Part shown: positions 36,993 through 50,200 of the stretch, piece by piece
Layout: every line of letters starts with the position of its first letter
Position numbering within the stretch: the stretch's first letter is position 1
Assembly (NCBI GenBank): GCA_014549065.1
Contig: JACDOX010000009.1
Span: 9,181,192-9,245,191 of the forward strand
DNA length: 64,000 nt
Origin: Cardinalis cardinalis
Taxonomy: Eukaryota > Chordata > Aves > Passeriformes > Cardinalidae
Direction of reading: 5' to 3'
Program-made: the position numbers and the translations under genes
The notes under the pieces: generated by a model
What the model was told of the DNA's origin: nothing
The model's database searches: none
Seen by the model: only the letters and a program-made list of their open reading frames with translations

Positions 36993-39647
36993 ACCCTCAA
37001 AAGAGGCTCCTGGCACCTTAGGAGATGGTTAACACCCAGAGGGAATATATTTAGGTGATGCTTGAAGTGCTTGACCATTTTCAGGCTCCAAAGCTTTGAT
37101 GGATTTAAATGCTAGGGTTAAGTAGGCAGGTAGTTAACTTAATTGCATTTTAAAAAATTACATTAGTTTTTNCAGGGCATTGATTTTGCACATCATCCAA
37201 ATTGTCTGAGGACTCCCAACTTAACTGATCATTTGCACAGCCTTCCTAGGCTGAAGTCTTTTGAGATAACACACCTAGAAGCAGGAGAGCTGCATTTGCA
37301 AAGAGCGGTGGCACGAAGGGGTGAGGGATTACTGTGAGCAGCAGTGCCAAGATCGTTTCAGCAGCATGAAAACTGCTGATAAACGCTGTGGAGCAAACCT
37401 GAAGTCCCCAGTTCANGCAAGCCTGCTCGACCAGATAGGCTTGACTGGCTGCCAGTGTGTGAATCAGATGTCGCTGGGGTTTGTGCTGGAGCAGCCAATC
37501 TGTTTCAGCAGCACCGGAGCCTGAAAAGAGGGAATGAATCAATGGGAAGAGACTCCTTGCACAATGTCCTTTTCATGTTACCCAGAAAGCCAGTTTTATG
37601 CCAAATTACTCTGGGATCAGGTTTGTGCCATTTACCTTATTGGAAAGCAATAGCTCCCCTTTATCAGTCAGTACAGTACTCATTTTCATTCCCATCTTTG
37701 CATTAAAGAAAAGGATAAGGATTCTTAGAGAATAGCATTGAATTAGGTTTCATTCTGTGAAGCCATGCAACTGTTGATAAATAATTCAATTTGCCAACAT
37801 TTAAATCACTTGTTTTCATGATAAGGAGAATTTAAATTTTCTTTTTGTATTAGTTGAAATTGTATTGGTTGCAGGTTTTGTTCTACTCCTGNGACTCTCT
37901 CTGCCCCACTTAGAGAAAATGCCAAATAGAGAACAAAGTAATTTTTTATTATTANTTCAAGCTTTATTCCTCCCCCAGAAACACAGACATGCATGTGCAC
38001 AGACACGCATTCCATCATTTTGAATGCTGGTTTTGGTCATTGCAAATGTCTTGAATTATTTAAAACATACAAGGGAGGGGCCTAGTAACTTTTTTATATT
38101 TAGCAGTGGAGCTTAACTGTGTTCTTGCTATGGCTCTAGTAGGCCATCTTTTCTGTTCAGGTTTGGTTTAGATGGTTTTCAGGTCTGTTAACTATATTCA
38201 TTAATTTTCTACTTTCCTGGCCTTTAAATAACTACTATTTTCTCTCAAGAATTTGAAAAACATTTACATTGGATGCAGACACAAAAGAAGAACTTTGAGT
38301 GATCTGTCCAGCCTGTCAGTGAAAAGCCATTCCCAGATTTAAGTTNCTGAGGGTATAGATTATTGCTGAGTGATATATTTGCACTTGATATTAAACAAGT
38401 AATGCATGTGTGGAAGCAGCCAGGATGGCAAACAGTGGTTCCTTAATAGGGAGACATGACACAATTATAATTTTTTTGTCTTATTGCAGGGCTGGTATCC
38501 TTCCCCAGTTGCCATCCTTCTAAATAAAATTGTTATTTTTCGTACCCTACTTACTAATCAGGAAAGTAGGAGACTTGCTATCAGGGCAGANACGAATGAT
38601 GTGTAGAAAAAAGGAAAGCTTAATTTAGATTTAGGATNAATTCTTTTGGATCTTTTGCAAAATTTTTTTTTTCCACATAGAGTGTGATTATGTTTGTGGT
38701 GCCTTCATGTTTTGCAACTCTTTTAATAATTGTACCTCTTTCTGTGAAGCCCTTCTCNAATGATCACTAGTGTCCCTGGTGCTATATTATTCCATGCATA
38801 TTTTGTGTCTGTCGCTGATTTAAGCCATAAATATTTCAAAAGCTCAAAGTTAAAAAAAAAAATCAATGATAACATATATGCAGCATCCACAATATATAAA
38901 GAAAGTGGTCTGAAATGGCCATTTGAAAGTCCTGGAAAATTAATCATCATAATGTTTATTGCAGAACTGTCTCCTTTATCAACATAACTATTATTGTTAT
39001 TGATATTACTACAGGCATCCTATTGTTGAAGCCTTGTGCTTATTAGAGGAGAGACTGTTTCACAGGCGAAGGCAAAGTTTCTACAGCTTTTTTTGCCAGG
39101 TATTTGAAATAGTGAGATGTATTTGGGCTTAGCTGTTCAGAGATGTTCCTGCTGCCCTACACATGAAGGGAAGGTCTTCAGCACCAAATAGCTGAACACA
39201 GTGATCCCATTGCTCTCTGGCCCATAGGCACAAGTGTGTGNAGCAATAGGAAGCATATGCTCCTCATGGCCTCCAGCCCTGAAGTCTCTGAAACACATGG
39301 GCAATGTCCAGGAGATGGTGTCAAAACAGAGCTGGAGCTGTAATTGTACACTCTCTCTGGTTGCAGGCCTTTGGTGTCATGCTTGTGACTCCAAATGCTA
39401 CCATGAATAATTGAATCCCACCTGGGGTTGCAACTCCCCTCTGTGTCTGATTTTAAACAATTATGAGTTTGGAGCCTCTGGGTGAAGNCATATTATAGAC
39501 ATTTTAAACCCCCATATTCATTTATCGCCTCAGCTTTCTCTTTGCCAATTTGTTTTTCAATCTTGTAAAAATAAACTGCTGAGGACTGTACAGGAGTTCA
39601 GAATTAAATGGCTGTGAGCTGTGTGCCTCCAAATAGGCTTCCCAGTT
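36993..39647. other. AT-rich noncoding DNA with a GC-richer patch at 37.23-37.56 kb
   Basis: 37230-37560 is GC-richer, keeps several CpGs, and is open on both strands. No protein motif is recognised, and it could be an old repeat or conserved noncoding block. The remainder is AT-rich. 39100-39470 is again moderately GC-richer without a recognisable feature. Confidence 0.45.
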
Positions 39648-39826
39648 CTGATGGGATTTCACTGTGGTGATACTCTGCTGAGCAGAAATGCCCANTGCCC
39701 AGGCTGAAAGGACAACTTTGCCCCAATCATGGGATGGAAATCCCTGATGGGATTTTGCTGTGCTGATACTCTGCTGAGCAGAAATGCCCAGTGCCCAGGC
39801 TGAAAGGGCAGCTTTGCCCCAGCCAG
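39648..39826. repeat. 96-bp tandem duplication, second copy partial
   Basis: Copy one is 39648-39743 and copy two is 39744-39826. Both run CTGATGGGATTT, a GTG(G/C)TGATACTCTGCTGAGC block, AGAAATGCCC, TGCCCAGGCTGAAAGG, CTTTGCCCCA. The copies differ at a handful of positions and diverge after GCCCCA. The junction is exact, so this is a local duplication rather than two insertions. It produces a repeated peptide on the minus strand that is not evidence for a gene. Confidence 0.93.
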
Positions 39827-42800
39827 CACAGTAGGTTCTGTGAGCTCTGTCCTACCACCCCTGTGCTCCACACAGCACTGGAGTATCTAACTCTACTTAG
39901 CTGGATAACCACAGTAATNATGATAACAGTAGTAATGGGAATTTTATTGTTCTGTTGGGGAGAAACCAGACTGGCTGCCAACCCTGCAAGTTTCATCTGG
40001 NTTTCCTCCAGCATGCTCCTCAATGCCAGTGGCAAAGACTGTGCAGCTCTGATTGTGCCTCGTCCTGTTGCCTGCAGGTTTTGTCAGAGAGATGTTTGCA
40101 TGCAGCTAATGGGGCTGTCATGAGAACTGTGGCCCTGAGGGTGAGAGACANTTTAAGTCTCAGGAGTACCAGAAAAATTTCTGAGTTTGCTGCTTACAGA
40201 AAATTGACAATGTATTTAGACTTGTTGACTAGAAATATTTATTATTGTAATAAAATAATTATTTGGGATATAGAGCCTTGTGAACTTTTTGTAGGTAAGT
40301 AAGTTTTGGAAGTTTATATAAAAAGAATTATCCAGTAATAGAATTTCAACCCACAGGAAGGGAAGTCCTGACATGTTTGTGACTTTTTGTGTATGTCAAT
40401 GCTTTCAACAGTTTGCAGAGGTGACCAAACAAGATTTTCTTTTCACAGAACAGTAAGATTGGGTAATCTGTTGTACTTTCTCAATTAGTTGTAATGAGAG
40501 ACATTTGGCTATATTATTGGAAAACTAATATAATTGTCGGATGTTGTATAGGAAAATTCATAATGATTTGGAGCTGCTGGGAACATTTAATGAGATTTCT
40601 TTTTTTGCTTTCATTCATTCAAGCATCCTTAAGCAGTTAGACTGGTAAAGGTTGATATATTTTGGCAAGAAAGAGTTTCTTAAATTCAGAATTCTTGTAC
40701 AGGAGGGTCTGTTTGTGTCGAAAACCTTGTCCGAGCCTGATTAGAATGGAGAACGTTTCTTTGGGGTTTTTCTTAAATTTTTTTTCCATGATGAAGTTTC
40801 TGTCGTAAATTATGAGAAAACTAGATTTTTCCTAATATCAGATTGCTACTTAACCTGAAAATTGCTTACAGAAAAAAAAAAGCTTTATTTGAAGTTTTAA
40901 ATACTGAGAATATTCTTGAGTTAAAAAAAAGGGCAAAAGGAAAATAAAAGAAGACACAACAACAATTGTGGGCACTTTTATTTCTAAGTTCTAAATAGAG
41001 CTTGNAGCTTGTGGCTATTCAATNCTGTAAGACAGACTTCATGACTACATTTAAATGTAATGGTAACCCAACAAAAATTCATTTATCCCTCTGTATTAGA
41101 AAAATGACTCNGAAGAACAAAAGTTGTCTGCAGTTTTAAGTAAGCTGTATCTTTGAGTGTAACTTTGAAGTAATTGTTTTTATGTTGTATAATATGACCC
41201 AAATATTGTGGTTTTGTCAGCATGTCTAATAGGTTGCTCAATACCCTTGTTTTGCACAGGTCATTGAGCCCATTCATGTTCAATGATATACACTATGAAT
41301 GCTCATGGGTAGTTTGATACATCTTTAATAGAAGGTGAAGGAAATGGCACAAGTTTCTTTTTTGACCTTCTGNAAGTGCATTTCTAGATGAAGTGAATTG
41401 CATTTTTAGCTTCATCAATGAAATGAGAAATTCTGGGGTAGAAAATGTTTAATTATTGCAGATAAACTTCTGAGAGCTGACCAGTCGTTTCCTGTGATTG
41501 CCATTATAATGCAAATNAAAGGAACATTTGTTTTAGATAAATTATAGTACAAAGTGAGAGGTCATCACAAGCATTTTCATCTCACTTCTGAGTTCTTGGA
41601 TTAGTTTATGCTACTTGAACAACTTTGTCTCTGCCCTCAGTGCAAAATGCTCTGAATAAGTAGCTCTGCTCAGGGCTTTTAGCTTGAGACTACATGAAAG
41701 AACTCTGGATACTTGATCATAAGTAATATATACTAAAAGTTGATGTCAGTGGACATTAAAAAAATTAAAAGTANGCAACTTACTTCTTAGGAAGTGATTA
41801 TTTGATATTAAATAATAATTCTGATTATTATGACAAAAATTATCTAGTGTCAATAAAATGACAGACAAATATGAAAAGAACCCTGAAAGCCTCGTCCTAG
41901 ATGACCATTAACTTTATTAATATAGAATTAATATGGTTTGGGGTAATTCTGGGCCATTTACTAAGCTGCATAAACCTAAATTCATGAGACACAAGGCTGG
42001 CACTTCAGGCATGGTCGTGGATAATTTTGGTGGAGTTGTAACAAAGAGGTGGTAGAAGCTAGTGCTGGTTATCTGGAATATGGAGATGCTTGTGCTCTCT
42101 GACATGCCACTGAACTGATGGGTGTGAGGAATAATTGCAGTGCTGTGGTGCAATTGAGTGTGACTGTGAATTGAACAAACTGGGGTAACCATTCATCTCT
42201 TGGTGGTCTTGGGAGAGGAGTCTGACNCTGGGCAATGAAGAGATGTAGATGNTCCTCCAACACGCCTCTTCACTGGCAGATCACCAGCCTGTGTCTTTTT
42301 GCTCTGAAAATTACTGGCAGAGGAGTGGGGCAAGTGCTCAATGACACATTGGCAAGACATTTTAGCATTTTGTATCANAGTATACGCAGGTAAAGGAGTT
42401 TTAAAACATAGTGGAGGTATAATGTCACATATTCTGAAGGTCTGCATGGAGGGCTGATGTGGAGAAGTCTGGTAAAATAATATGATGGGAAGAAGTATAA
42501 AGCAAGTCTGTATTTAAGTGTCTTTTAGCATGGTGTGTCTAAGAGCTGTAGCAGAGAAGTGTCTTTCCCACTTGATGCCCTGTCTGTCCACAGCTGATGG
42601 ATGGCAGATGACAGTAGTGTTTACAGCTTGCACACAGTGTGAGGACATAAAGACCACAGTNGCCTCTCTCAAACACTGTTAAGGTGCCAGAAGGACTTTG
42701 CCATGAGATAAGCATAGAATAGAGCCACAGGCTGGCACTAACTCCAGACCNGGTGGAGACACTCTTGGAATGGCACATTCACTCATGCTTCAGGGTTTAG

Positions 42801-45800
42801 GTTCCTTACTTTGGTGGAAAAAATAAACCAGCTAGTGACATTGTTGAATTTCTCTCCCAGCTTCTTTCTTCTTTTAGGAGTCTTCAGGAAATGGAAGTGG
42901 GGCTGTTGTTAGTTACAGGACTGANTGATACCTGGATGGTATTCAATAAGGCGTAACATTGCCATGTTTTTGGAAGTGTTCTACCATTGCGGAAAATGGC
43001 TAATGGGCATTGCTGTGACATTGCTGGCAAATCATCAGTAATCAGTTTCCTTTTTATGGAAGAAAGAGGGTTATGAACGGGGAATGCACTAGGAGAAAGA
43101 CAACACAAAAAGCTGTGCTAAAATGAAATCAGCACTTAAGAGACAGAATGAAAACATTTAGACACTGAGGTTTAGAGATCAAATGCAGTGCAAAGTTTCT
43201 CCTCACTTTGTCATATTTGTGCTTGACAATGTACTCTGCAGTTTCCAGCATATCACACAGCTTATTTCAAACCTAATTGGGAGGGAGTGGCCCTTCTTTA
43301 TATTTTACTTATATTTTGCTTTTTACCCCAGGCATACTTTATTAATTATGCCACAGCAGGCATTATAAATCTTACTGTACACATGCCAGTGTCCTGTAAA
43401 TTAATCCAATGGGCATTTATGTTGATCTTTTGCTAACTCATTGGTCCAGTTTCAATTTCCACAGTGTTATTTAATCTAGTCTCAGTTCTACTCCTGGATT
43501 TATTGTGCCTTGTTTAAGATTGATCTAAAAGTCTGCTTATTGTTGTACTGTTGTGTTTGATAGAGAAGTTTAGCTGTTTGAAGTAAATGGATGACAAATT
43601 AGTAACACTTCAAGAGCAACTTTCAGAATTAGGAAAACTCTTTGTGGTCACTGTAAGACCAGGATTTTGCCTTAGATGAGACAATGCAGTAATGCCAAAG
43701 CCTTTGCTGTAAGAAAGGGTAAAGGAAGGGACTAATTGCTTTGATACACAGTTTTGGAGAGTGAATAGATTGCCAAGGTGTGCTACAAGAGAAGTGCAAA
43801 ACCAGCTGTGAGAGGCAGAGAGCTGCAGAGTGCTCTGCCACCAGGCNTCAGGTACCTTGTGCAAGAGGGAAGAGTTCAGAGATGGAGCTCACCAACCTCA
43901 CCAGAAAGGCTGAAAATGAAACATAAAAGGAGTGCAGTGAGTTTTAGGAGAGAAGGCTTTTTACCCTTGGTTCTAAAGTCAGTTGAAGGTCACAGGGATC
44001 CTTGCTGACACTGTGAGCACAGCTATGGCTCTATCTTGCCTGTCCTACCCTTGCCCAGGCTCTAGCAGCCATGGCTGCTGGTAGCGAGCGCACAAGATGG
44101 AACATCTTTCTGGGCTCATGGTTCACAGACCTGCTCTCACCTGGTGTTTGGGGTGGGGACACCACAAGACTGACATTAATCCCTCCCTTTGTCTTGGTTT
44201 TACCAGACTGGATATTCATTTGAATCACGACCTTTTCTGGGCCCTGGGGATTTTACATTTATGTAATTCCATGATCATTAAATAGATATAAAAAATGTTT
44301 TTTCTCCCTTATTCTCTTGATTTTTTTTCTTATTTTCTNTTTTGAAGCAGTTTTGGTTGGCTACATGCTGAGTCTCTCACTCATTACNGAATTTAGTCTG
44401 TCTGGCAGATAGACTTGGCTTATGAATCCATTTTCATAATGCTCCAACATCCACATCATGGCTTTTTCCCTGACAAGTGGGATATNTAAAAAAATAATAA
44501 CAAAAACCAAGCGCATTATAACCCAGCAGGAATGATTTTTGCAAAGTTACATCTTAATGCAAGAACTACATAGTAGGAGGCTTTTTAGGTCAGCATAATT
44601 GNGCTCTAGAGTAGGTCTAGGTTTTGTTTTCCTGCATGTTTGCTTTTTTACTGTCTGCTATGGTTTGATGAACTATGCCATGTGTGCTGTTTCAGAGACA
44701 TCACAAAGAATCAGCAGTTGCAGAAGGGGCACAACATTGTCAAACTGGAGCAACAGGAATTTGTGTATGTGTCTTTTGTTTNGGTGCAATGACCCTCCAG
44801 GAAAAGTGTCAGATTTCAAAGAAATCCCTGTAGAAGATCAGTTTTGTGTACATACATTTTAAAAAGCTTGCTGCTGGTACNTGGGGGAGATAAGAGCAAT
44901 CATTTTAGAAAGACCTGCAGTGCCCAGGCTGAAGAGATGTTGCAAGTTTACAGGATGCCCAGGAGAAAAAGACCCTGTTATCCCCAGAGGCAGGCTTCTA
45001 ACATCTGTGGCCCTAATTTTTCTGTTTGGGAATTAAACTTTTTTTAATTTTTAAAGAGATTTGAAAAGGATTTTACTGATTTATAGGCTCATCCTCCTAC
45101 TCAGCAAGTCACCAGTGACTTCCCCTCAAGCCCACAAAATGAGATCCCACCAGCCAGAGCCATGCCAGGGGCTCTCCCTGCCACAGCCCTTGTGCTGCTG
45201 AGCCTGGCTTTTCAGCAAAATAACTAAAAGAGGATGGAAGAAACAGAAAATCTCCCCTTTAGCCTTGCTGGCAAGATAAGCAGCACAGGAACNTGTTTGC
45301 CAGGGAGATCATCATGCTGTCAGAAGGCATTAAAAGAGTCTAAGCAGCTTCAGAGCCTGGTGTGCAAGGCAAGATGTGCACACAAAGTCACCGCTTGTGT
45401 CCTGGTGAGCTCGCACTGAAAGACACATTTTAGATGGAGCTGCTTGTACAAGATCTTGGTCTGTTAAAATCTCCTTCTCTTCAACTTGGCCTGTACAAAA
45501 CACACACTGCTGAGCCNAATATGTATTTTTAATTTAGTCAGTGTTTTATTGAAATCAAATACTGCAATATGTCAAATACCATCAGAGAGTGTCTGGGGTT
45601 TTTTGAANGTATTTTTTCTGTGTTTGTGGACTGCCTCACAAAAGTGGTTATAACTAATGAGTTATAACCTCTACACNAACAGCATGTTCTGGGGCTACTT
45701 TGATGAAAATAGTAAGCAATATNTTTTAGGAGACAGATTGTTTTAAATATTTTATGAAACAAGGATTTTCATGTTTGTTTTAATTGCGGTCAAGGGATCT

Positions 45801-45893
45801 TACATGCGAGACACTCTAAAAAGTTCACTTAGTGGAATGGATGTTTCTTTAGCTTATTATCAGGATAAATCCTGTTCTTCAGAAGATGGAAAA
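39827..45893. other. Noncoding DNA with exon-like fragments and a run of minus-strand open frames
   Basis: At 40078 a good acceptor (TCGTCCTGTTGCCTGCAG) is followed by an open frame reaching GTAGGTAAGTAAG at about 40297. The peptide is not recognised. From 41.9 to 43.1 kb five minus-strand frames of 64-91 codons follow one another, overlapping at the left end, again without motifs. A very pyrimidine-rich acceptor ending at 42877 leads into only about 25 codons. 43.77-44.26 and 45.09-45.42 kb are GC-richer patches. Nothing is firm enough to call. Confidence 0.4.
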
Positions 45894-45927
45894 ATTCTAT
45901 AATTGACAGAATTCTATTGTTGACAGA
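45894..45927. repeat. 17-bp tandem duplication
   Basis: ATTCTATAATTGACAGA (45894-45910) is followed at once by ATTCTATTGTTGACAGA (45911-45927), with two mismatches. Confidence 0.9.
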
Positions 45928-46134
45928 ATAAAAAATGTAGTGTGTTTCTGCAAAATGTTGGAGGATATAAGGGCCTGTAGATTGCCTTTATTATACTTAC
46001 AATACTTATTTGCTTAATTTTTCTTAAAGCAATAATTTAAAATTTTTAGAAGTGTTTTAATTTCCTCCTTGCTCATTGTCTAAAATATCTGAAATGTAAT
46101 TAAAAATGGTCAAGACAGTTTTACTCCTAGCTGG

Positions 46135-46185
46135 TTCCAACAAACAGGCCTGTTCAGCCTGAGATTTGAAAGGCTTTCTGCCCAT
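46135..46185 (+). mobile_element. Possible CR1 fragment
   Basis: CAGGCCTGTTCAGCCTG matches a well-conserved stretch near the 3' part of bird CR1 elements, upstream of the GAGAAGAGAAGGCT segment. Here AGATTTGAAAGGCT follows. Only this short block can be aligned by eye. Confidence 0.25.
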
Positions 46186-47210
46186 CTGTTTTCTTTTTTG
46201 GTCTTTGGCATTTTACCCACTGAGATTAAGTGATAGAAGAGGCAACATCTGTACTCTTTCCAAACCTGGATTTCACTCTATGGGAAATAAACATAGGAAA
46301 TTTGGTGGAATTAAACTTTTATAAAAGGTCTGTAACAGAGGAAACTCTGTAAGTGTGTGTACACAGTAAGTACAGCGGAGTCATCGCTTGTCCTCTGGGT
46401 TTCATGCTGGCATGGAGTGAAAGGTTCAACAGAAAAAAGAGAGAGGGTGTTCCTGTTTATTCAGGATTATGCATTTTCCTAACAAAGAGCTGTTTCAGAT
46501 GACCTACAATGCTGGTTTTCTGCTTTGAGGGCTAAAATCAACAAAAGGAAATTAGAGACAATAAGGGAAATTCCATTTTATAAGAAATAACTGGAAGGAG
46601 TGTTGCTGCTTTTCCTTTTGTAGCAACAAAGATGGCACTCAAATAGTAAAATCTTAAGGTAGGGCTTTTATACACACAGGGCTTCATTTATGGCACTCCA
46701 GCTTCTGCTAAAATTAGTGACTCAGAAATAAGGCATGTAGCCTGCCTTTGAAACAAATTCCTATTGCATGAATATTTCATGAGACTTTCTAGACAGATGG
46801 AAGTAGAAAACAAAACCTTGCCTTAGCTAAACAAAATATATCTCAGAATGAGAGCCACTGGGTTGTTTGCTAGAAATAAGACAAAGTTCTGGTCCATATT
46901 GCTGGAGAAAAGTTCAGAAAACCCAATCATTGAACTTACTGTTCTAGTGACCAATAGGAAATTGCCAATAGTTTGTATTAGTAATTATTGCTTGGAACAA
47001 CCTGAAAACAGGAGTTCAATGGTTCCTGCTGTGTGNTTCAATGTTTGATTCTATCTCACAGTAGTATGAAACTTCACTTGTTTTTCAGGCGGTGGTAAAA
47101 AAAGTCACTCACTGTCCAGGACAGTTAATGACAAAAGTGAACAATCTAAATAACCTCAATAAAACTCTGAATTGTGAAAGATTTACATCCATTCTCTGAT
47201 AATCTAATGG
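46186..47210. other. AT-rich noncoding DNA, nothing recognised
   Basis: No supported gene or repeat. ACTGTCCAGGACAGT near 47112 is a small palindrome. Confidence 0.55.
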
Positions 47211-47227
47211 AAAAAAAAAAAAAAAAA
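47211..47227. repeat. Poly(A) tract, 17 A
   Basis: An uninterrupted run of A. No retrocopy sequence is recognisable upstream of it, so it is listed as a homopolymer only. Confidence 0.95.
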
Positions 47228-50200
47228 GAAATCTTTAAATAACCCAGACTTGCTTACTATCTCTTCTTACTCTGAGAGCATTCCCTACACAGACTTCGGC
47301 AAAACCAGAATATTTCTATTGAAACTTTTGTCTAGGTTATTTGACCATTTTCTATCAGATAAGGAAATTCCAAATCAAAAACTTCTAAGAAAATTATGTT
47401 TATCTCCAAGAAATATCACTAATACAACATAGGGGCAAAAAAAGAAATACGTGGTGGCACAAATCCCACTTAAATAACTCATGCGCTGCTCTGGTGAGAT
47501 ATGTGTTTTGCCCTGTAGANGGATATTACTGGAAGTGGAGAAATAGTTGTATAAAAAAAGGTCAAATATTATAGGGGAAGCAGATGCAAAGGAGAAGTTG
47601 TTTAATAGATTGAATTGTTGGAATTATTTAAATTGTTGAAATAGTTCTCTCAGCATCTTGGAAGATTTAGAAATATTCTCCTTAAGATTAATTAGTCACA
47701 TCAAATTCTGCTTTGTGCTCACCCTCATCCAACAGGAAAACATCTGGCTTTGAGCTATCAGAGATCATAACTGTGTTAATAGAAGATTCTGAGAGNAGTG
47801 AGAATTATTTAACATTTGTCTTTTTGAAGTACTTAAATTGTCTTTTCTTAATGATGTTTCAGCTTCAAAAATTTGAAAAAAAGAGGAAGTTCAAATATAT
47901 AAGAGGAAAGAAAGTTCAGCACACACATAGAAGGATATTCTTTGAAGTCTTCAGCCACCAAGGACTATTTTTGCCATTAAGCCATGAACAAAAAGAAACT
48001 TTTTACAGCTAAAACTAAAAAGCTTCTAAATGTTGTAAACTGTTGAGCAATAATGAAGATTTTGCATCATGTAGATCTAAGCTAGGATATAGTGAAATTG
48101 ATTCTGGAAGTCTGTACACACTTCAAGATTTCAGAAATAATTTTCTACTAACACTTTGCCTGTGGTCTTTATAGACATTTTTTATCCATGCTTCAGAACA
48201 GTTCCGCTGTTATGATGCATCTTATGACTAATACAAACTTACCTTTTGGTGCAAATGTTCTTTATGTAATTTATGGAATGAAGAGCAGAGAAGTTTTATA
48301 TCCTTTTATTGCCTAATGCTTCATAATATGGAACAAAGATTTTACATTACATTTCAGNGATGCTGATATAAGGAAGAGGATAGGAAGGCAAATAAATACA
48401 TCTTTAATACTATGTTAATTTACAAAAGGACAAAGGATATCAGTGTTTGTTTCACTGACTTTCACAAACTATCAAGTCTTTGTGAAAATATTTAAAGTTT
48501 TCCGTCAAGTGTACTATCATCACCTTTTCTCCTATGTTGATACTGCATATTCTGTGTTGTAGTAATTCTTTAGGTAAAAATTCATTATTTTATCATAATT
48601 TCAAAATATTTTATAATATGCCATAATTTCAAATGCTTNTGCAGTCATTTTCTAAGCTTTAATCCTTGTTGTCCTTGAACCATTCTGCAATTATAGAATA
48701 AAGCATGAGATATTTGTGGGTTAACATTCATCAAANATTGTTTGAGTAATATGATTCAACATACTCCCCCTGCTTATTGCAACAGCAATTAACAACTACA
48801 GTGTTAACAAAATGAAATTATCAATATTTCAGTTTTTCTGAATTTTAAAAATTAATAACTAGATGAGGACAAGTTACATTTGCAAACATGCCTGAACTGG
48901 CTTTGTCTGTTTTAATGATAAAATATGATAACAACTTTGTGGTGTGATGAAAATATGTGTTTNCATATTGGTAAATCCACTCTTATAATACTTTTTAATT
49001 AATTCCACACAGCTGTTGCTAATACTAGTTATCACTCAGTAGAGTACACAATTTAAAGAAAAGATACTTGTGGCTTATTTTGCAGGTTTTCTGCTAATAC
49101 TGGGTGTTTCCAGACAGAAATTATACCACTTTCTTGTATGGAAATGTTTCACCAGTAGACCTGGTGTTGGACCATGCTTCAAGTCATTATATCTAGCCAT
49201 GAAAGAAAGGAAAAAGGTATCAGTTTTTGGTGAAAATCAAATGTTTCNACACAGAGATGCAGAGCCTGCTTACATTTTAGAATGTAGAAATCTGGGTGGA
49301 GCAAGGTGAAACATCTTAGGAAGGGCAACTGCTGATCAAAACATGGTCAGAATTTGAAGACTTAGAATTTTAAATGGGGATAAAATTTGAAGCTGCTTAT
49401 AAACAAATCCACTCCCAAATGAAACAAAAGCTCTTTTATGTTAGAACCCCCAATTTTGAAGCAGAAGAGGTGATCTGAAGTGGAAGATAACCACAGACTG
49501 GAAAAGAGTGTGGAAAGATAAGCAAGAATGCTCAAAATAGAAAAAAAGGCTACAAAGGGGAAAAAAATTACCTTTCCTGTTATTGAATGNATTGATTCTT
49601 GGGTTCAAACTCAGCAATGTTCTAACTGCTAATCATATCTGCAGTGTTTTTGTATTCTGCTTCATCATTTACTCTTTCTAAAATAGCTGGTTCTTTGGAG
49701 TCTGTTGCTGATGGGATTTAGGCACACACAAGGATAAATGTTGCACTGCATTGAAACTGTTTGTTTGCTTCTTGTGATGTGTGGTCTAGGGCTAAGGGAG
49801 TAAATTCAAAATTGAGTGCCTTCACTAAATTAATAGAACTGGCCTTTGTTCAGTTCCAGAGAGTTTGGTGNCTAATCCAAATTCAGTAGTGCCTTCTCAG
49901 GGTCAGTGGTGGGATTGAGACTAGAATTGAGGAAAGAATTCATTANTGTTTAGTACAAAGGAGGATGAAGCCAAAATGGTGCCTGCAAGCAGTGTCTGAT
50001 GGGACTGCTTTTGTAGCTGAAGGTGCTTTTGGAAGCTGCTCTCTGCTAAATTGGCTCTGAGTACACTGAGAGAAATTGAATCTTGGTGTGGGCCAATTGG
50101 TGTGTCTTAGGAGCNGCTTCAGAAAAAACCTGAATCAAATGTGTAGCACACATGGAGTCTGCAGAAGGCAGCACAGAGAATGCACAGGCAAGAGTTTAAT

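Noticed and set aside
40078..40297. Acceptor and GTAAGTAAG donor bracketing a frame open for about 70 codons
   Set aside because: The peptide is unrecognised and of random-looking composition, and there is an alternative donor at about 40139. It is worth only a transcript check.
42878..42955. Strong pyrimidine-rich acceptor followed by about 25 open codons
   Set aside because: There is no good donor or nearby polyadenylation signal, and it lies opposite equally open minus-strand frames.
49590..49640. GGGTTCAAACTC resembling a tRNA B box
   Set aside because: There is no A box at the right spacing and no cloverleaf can be drawn.
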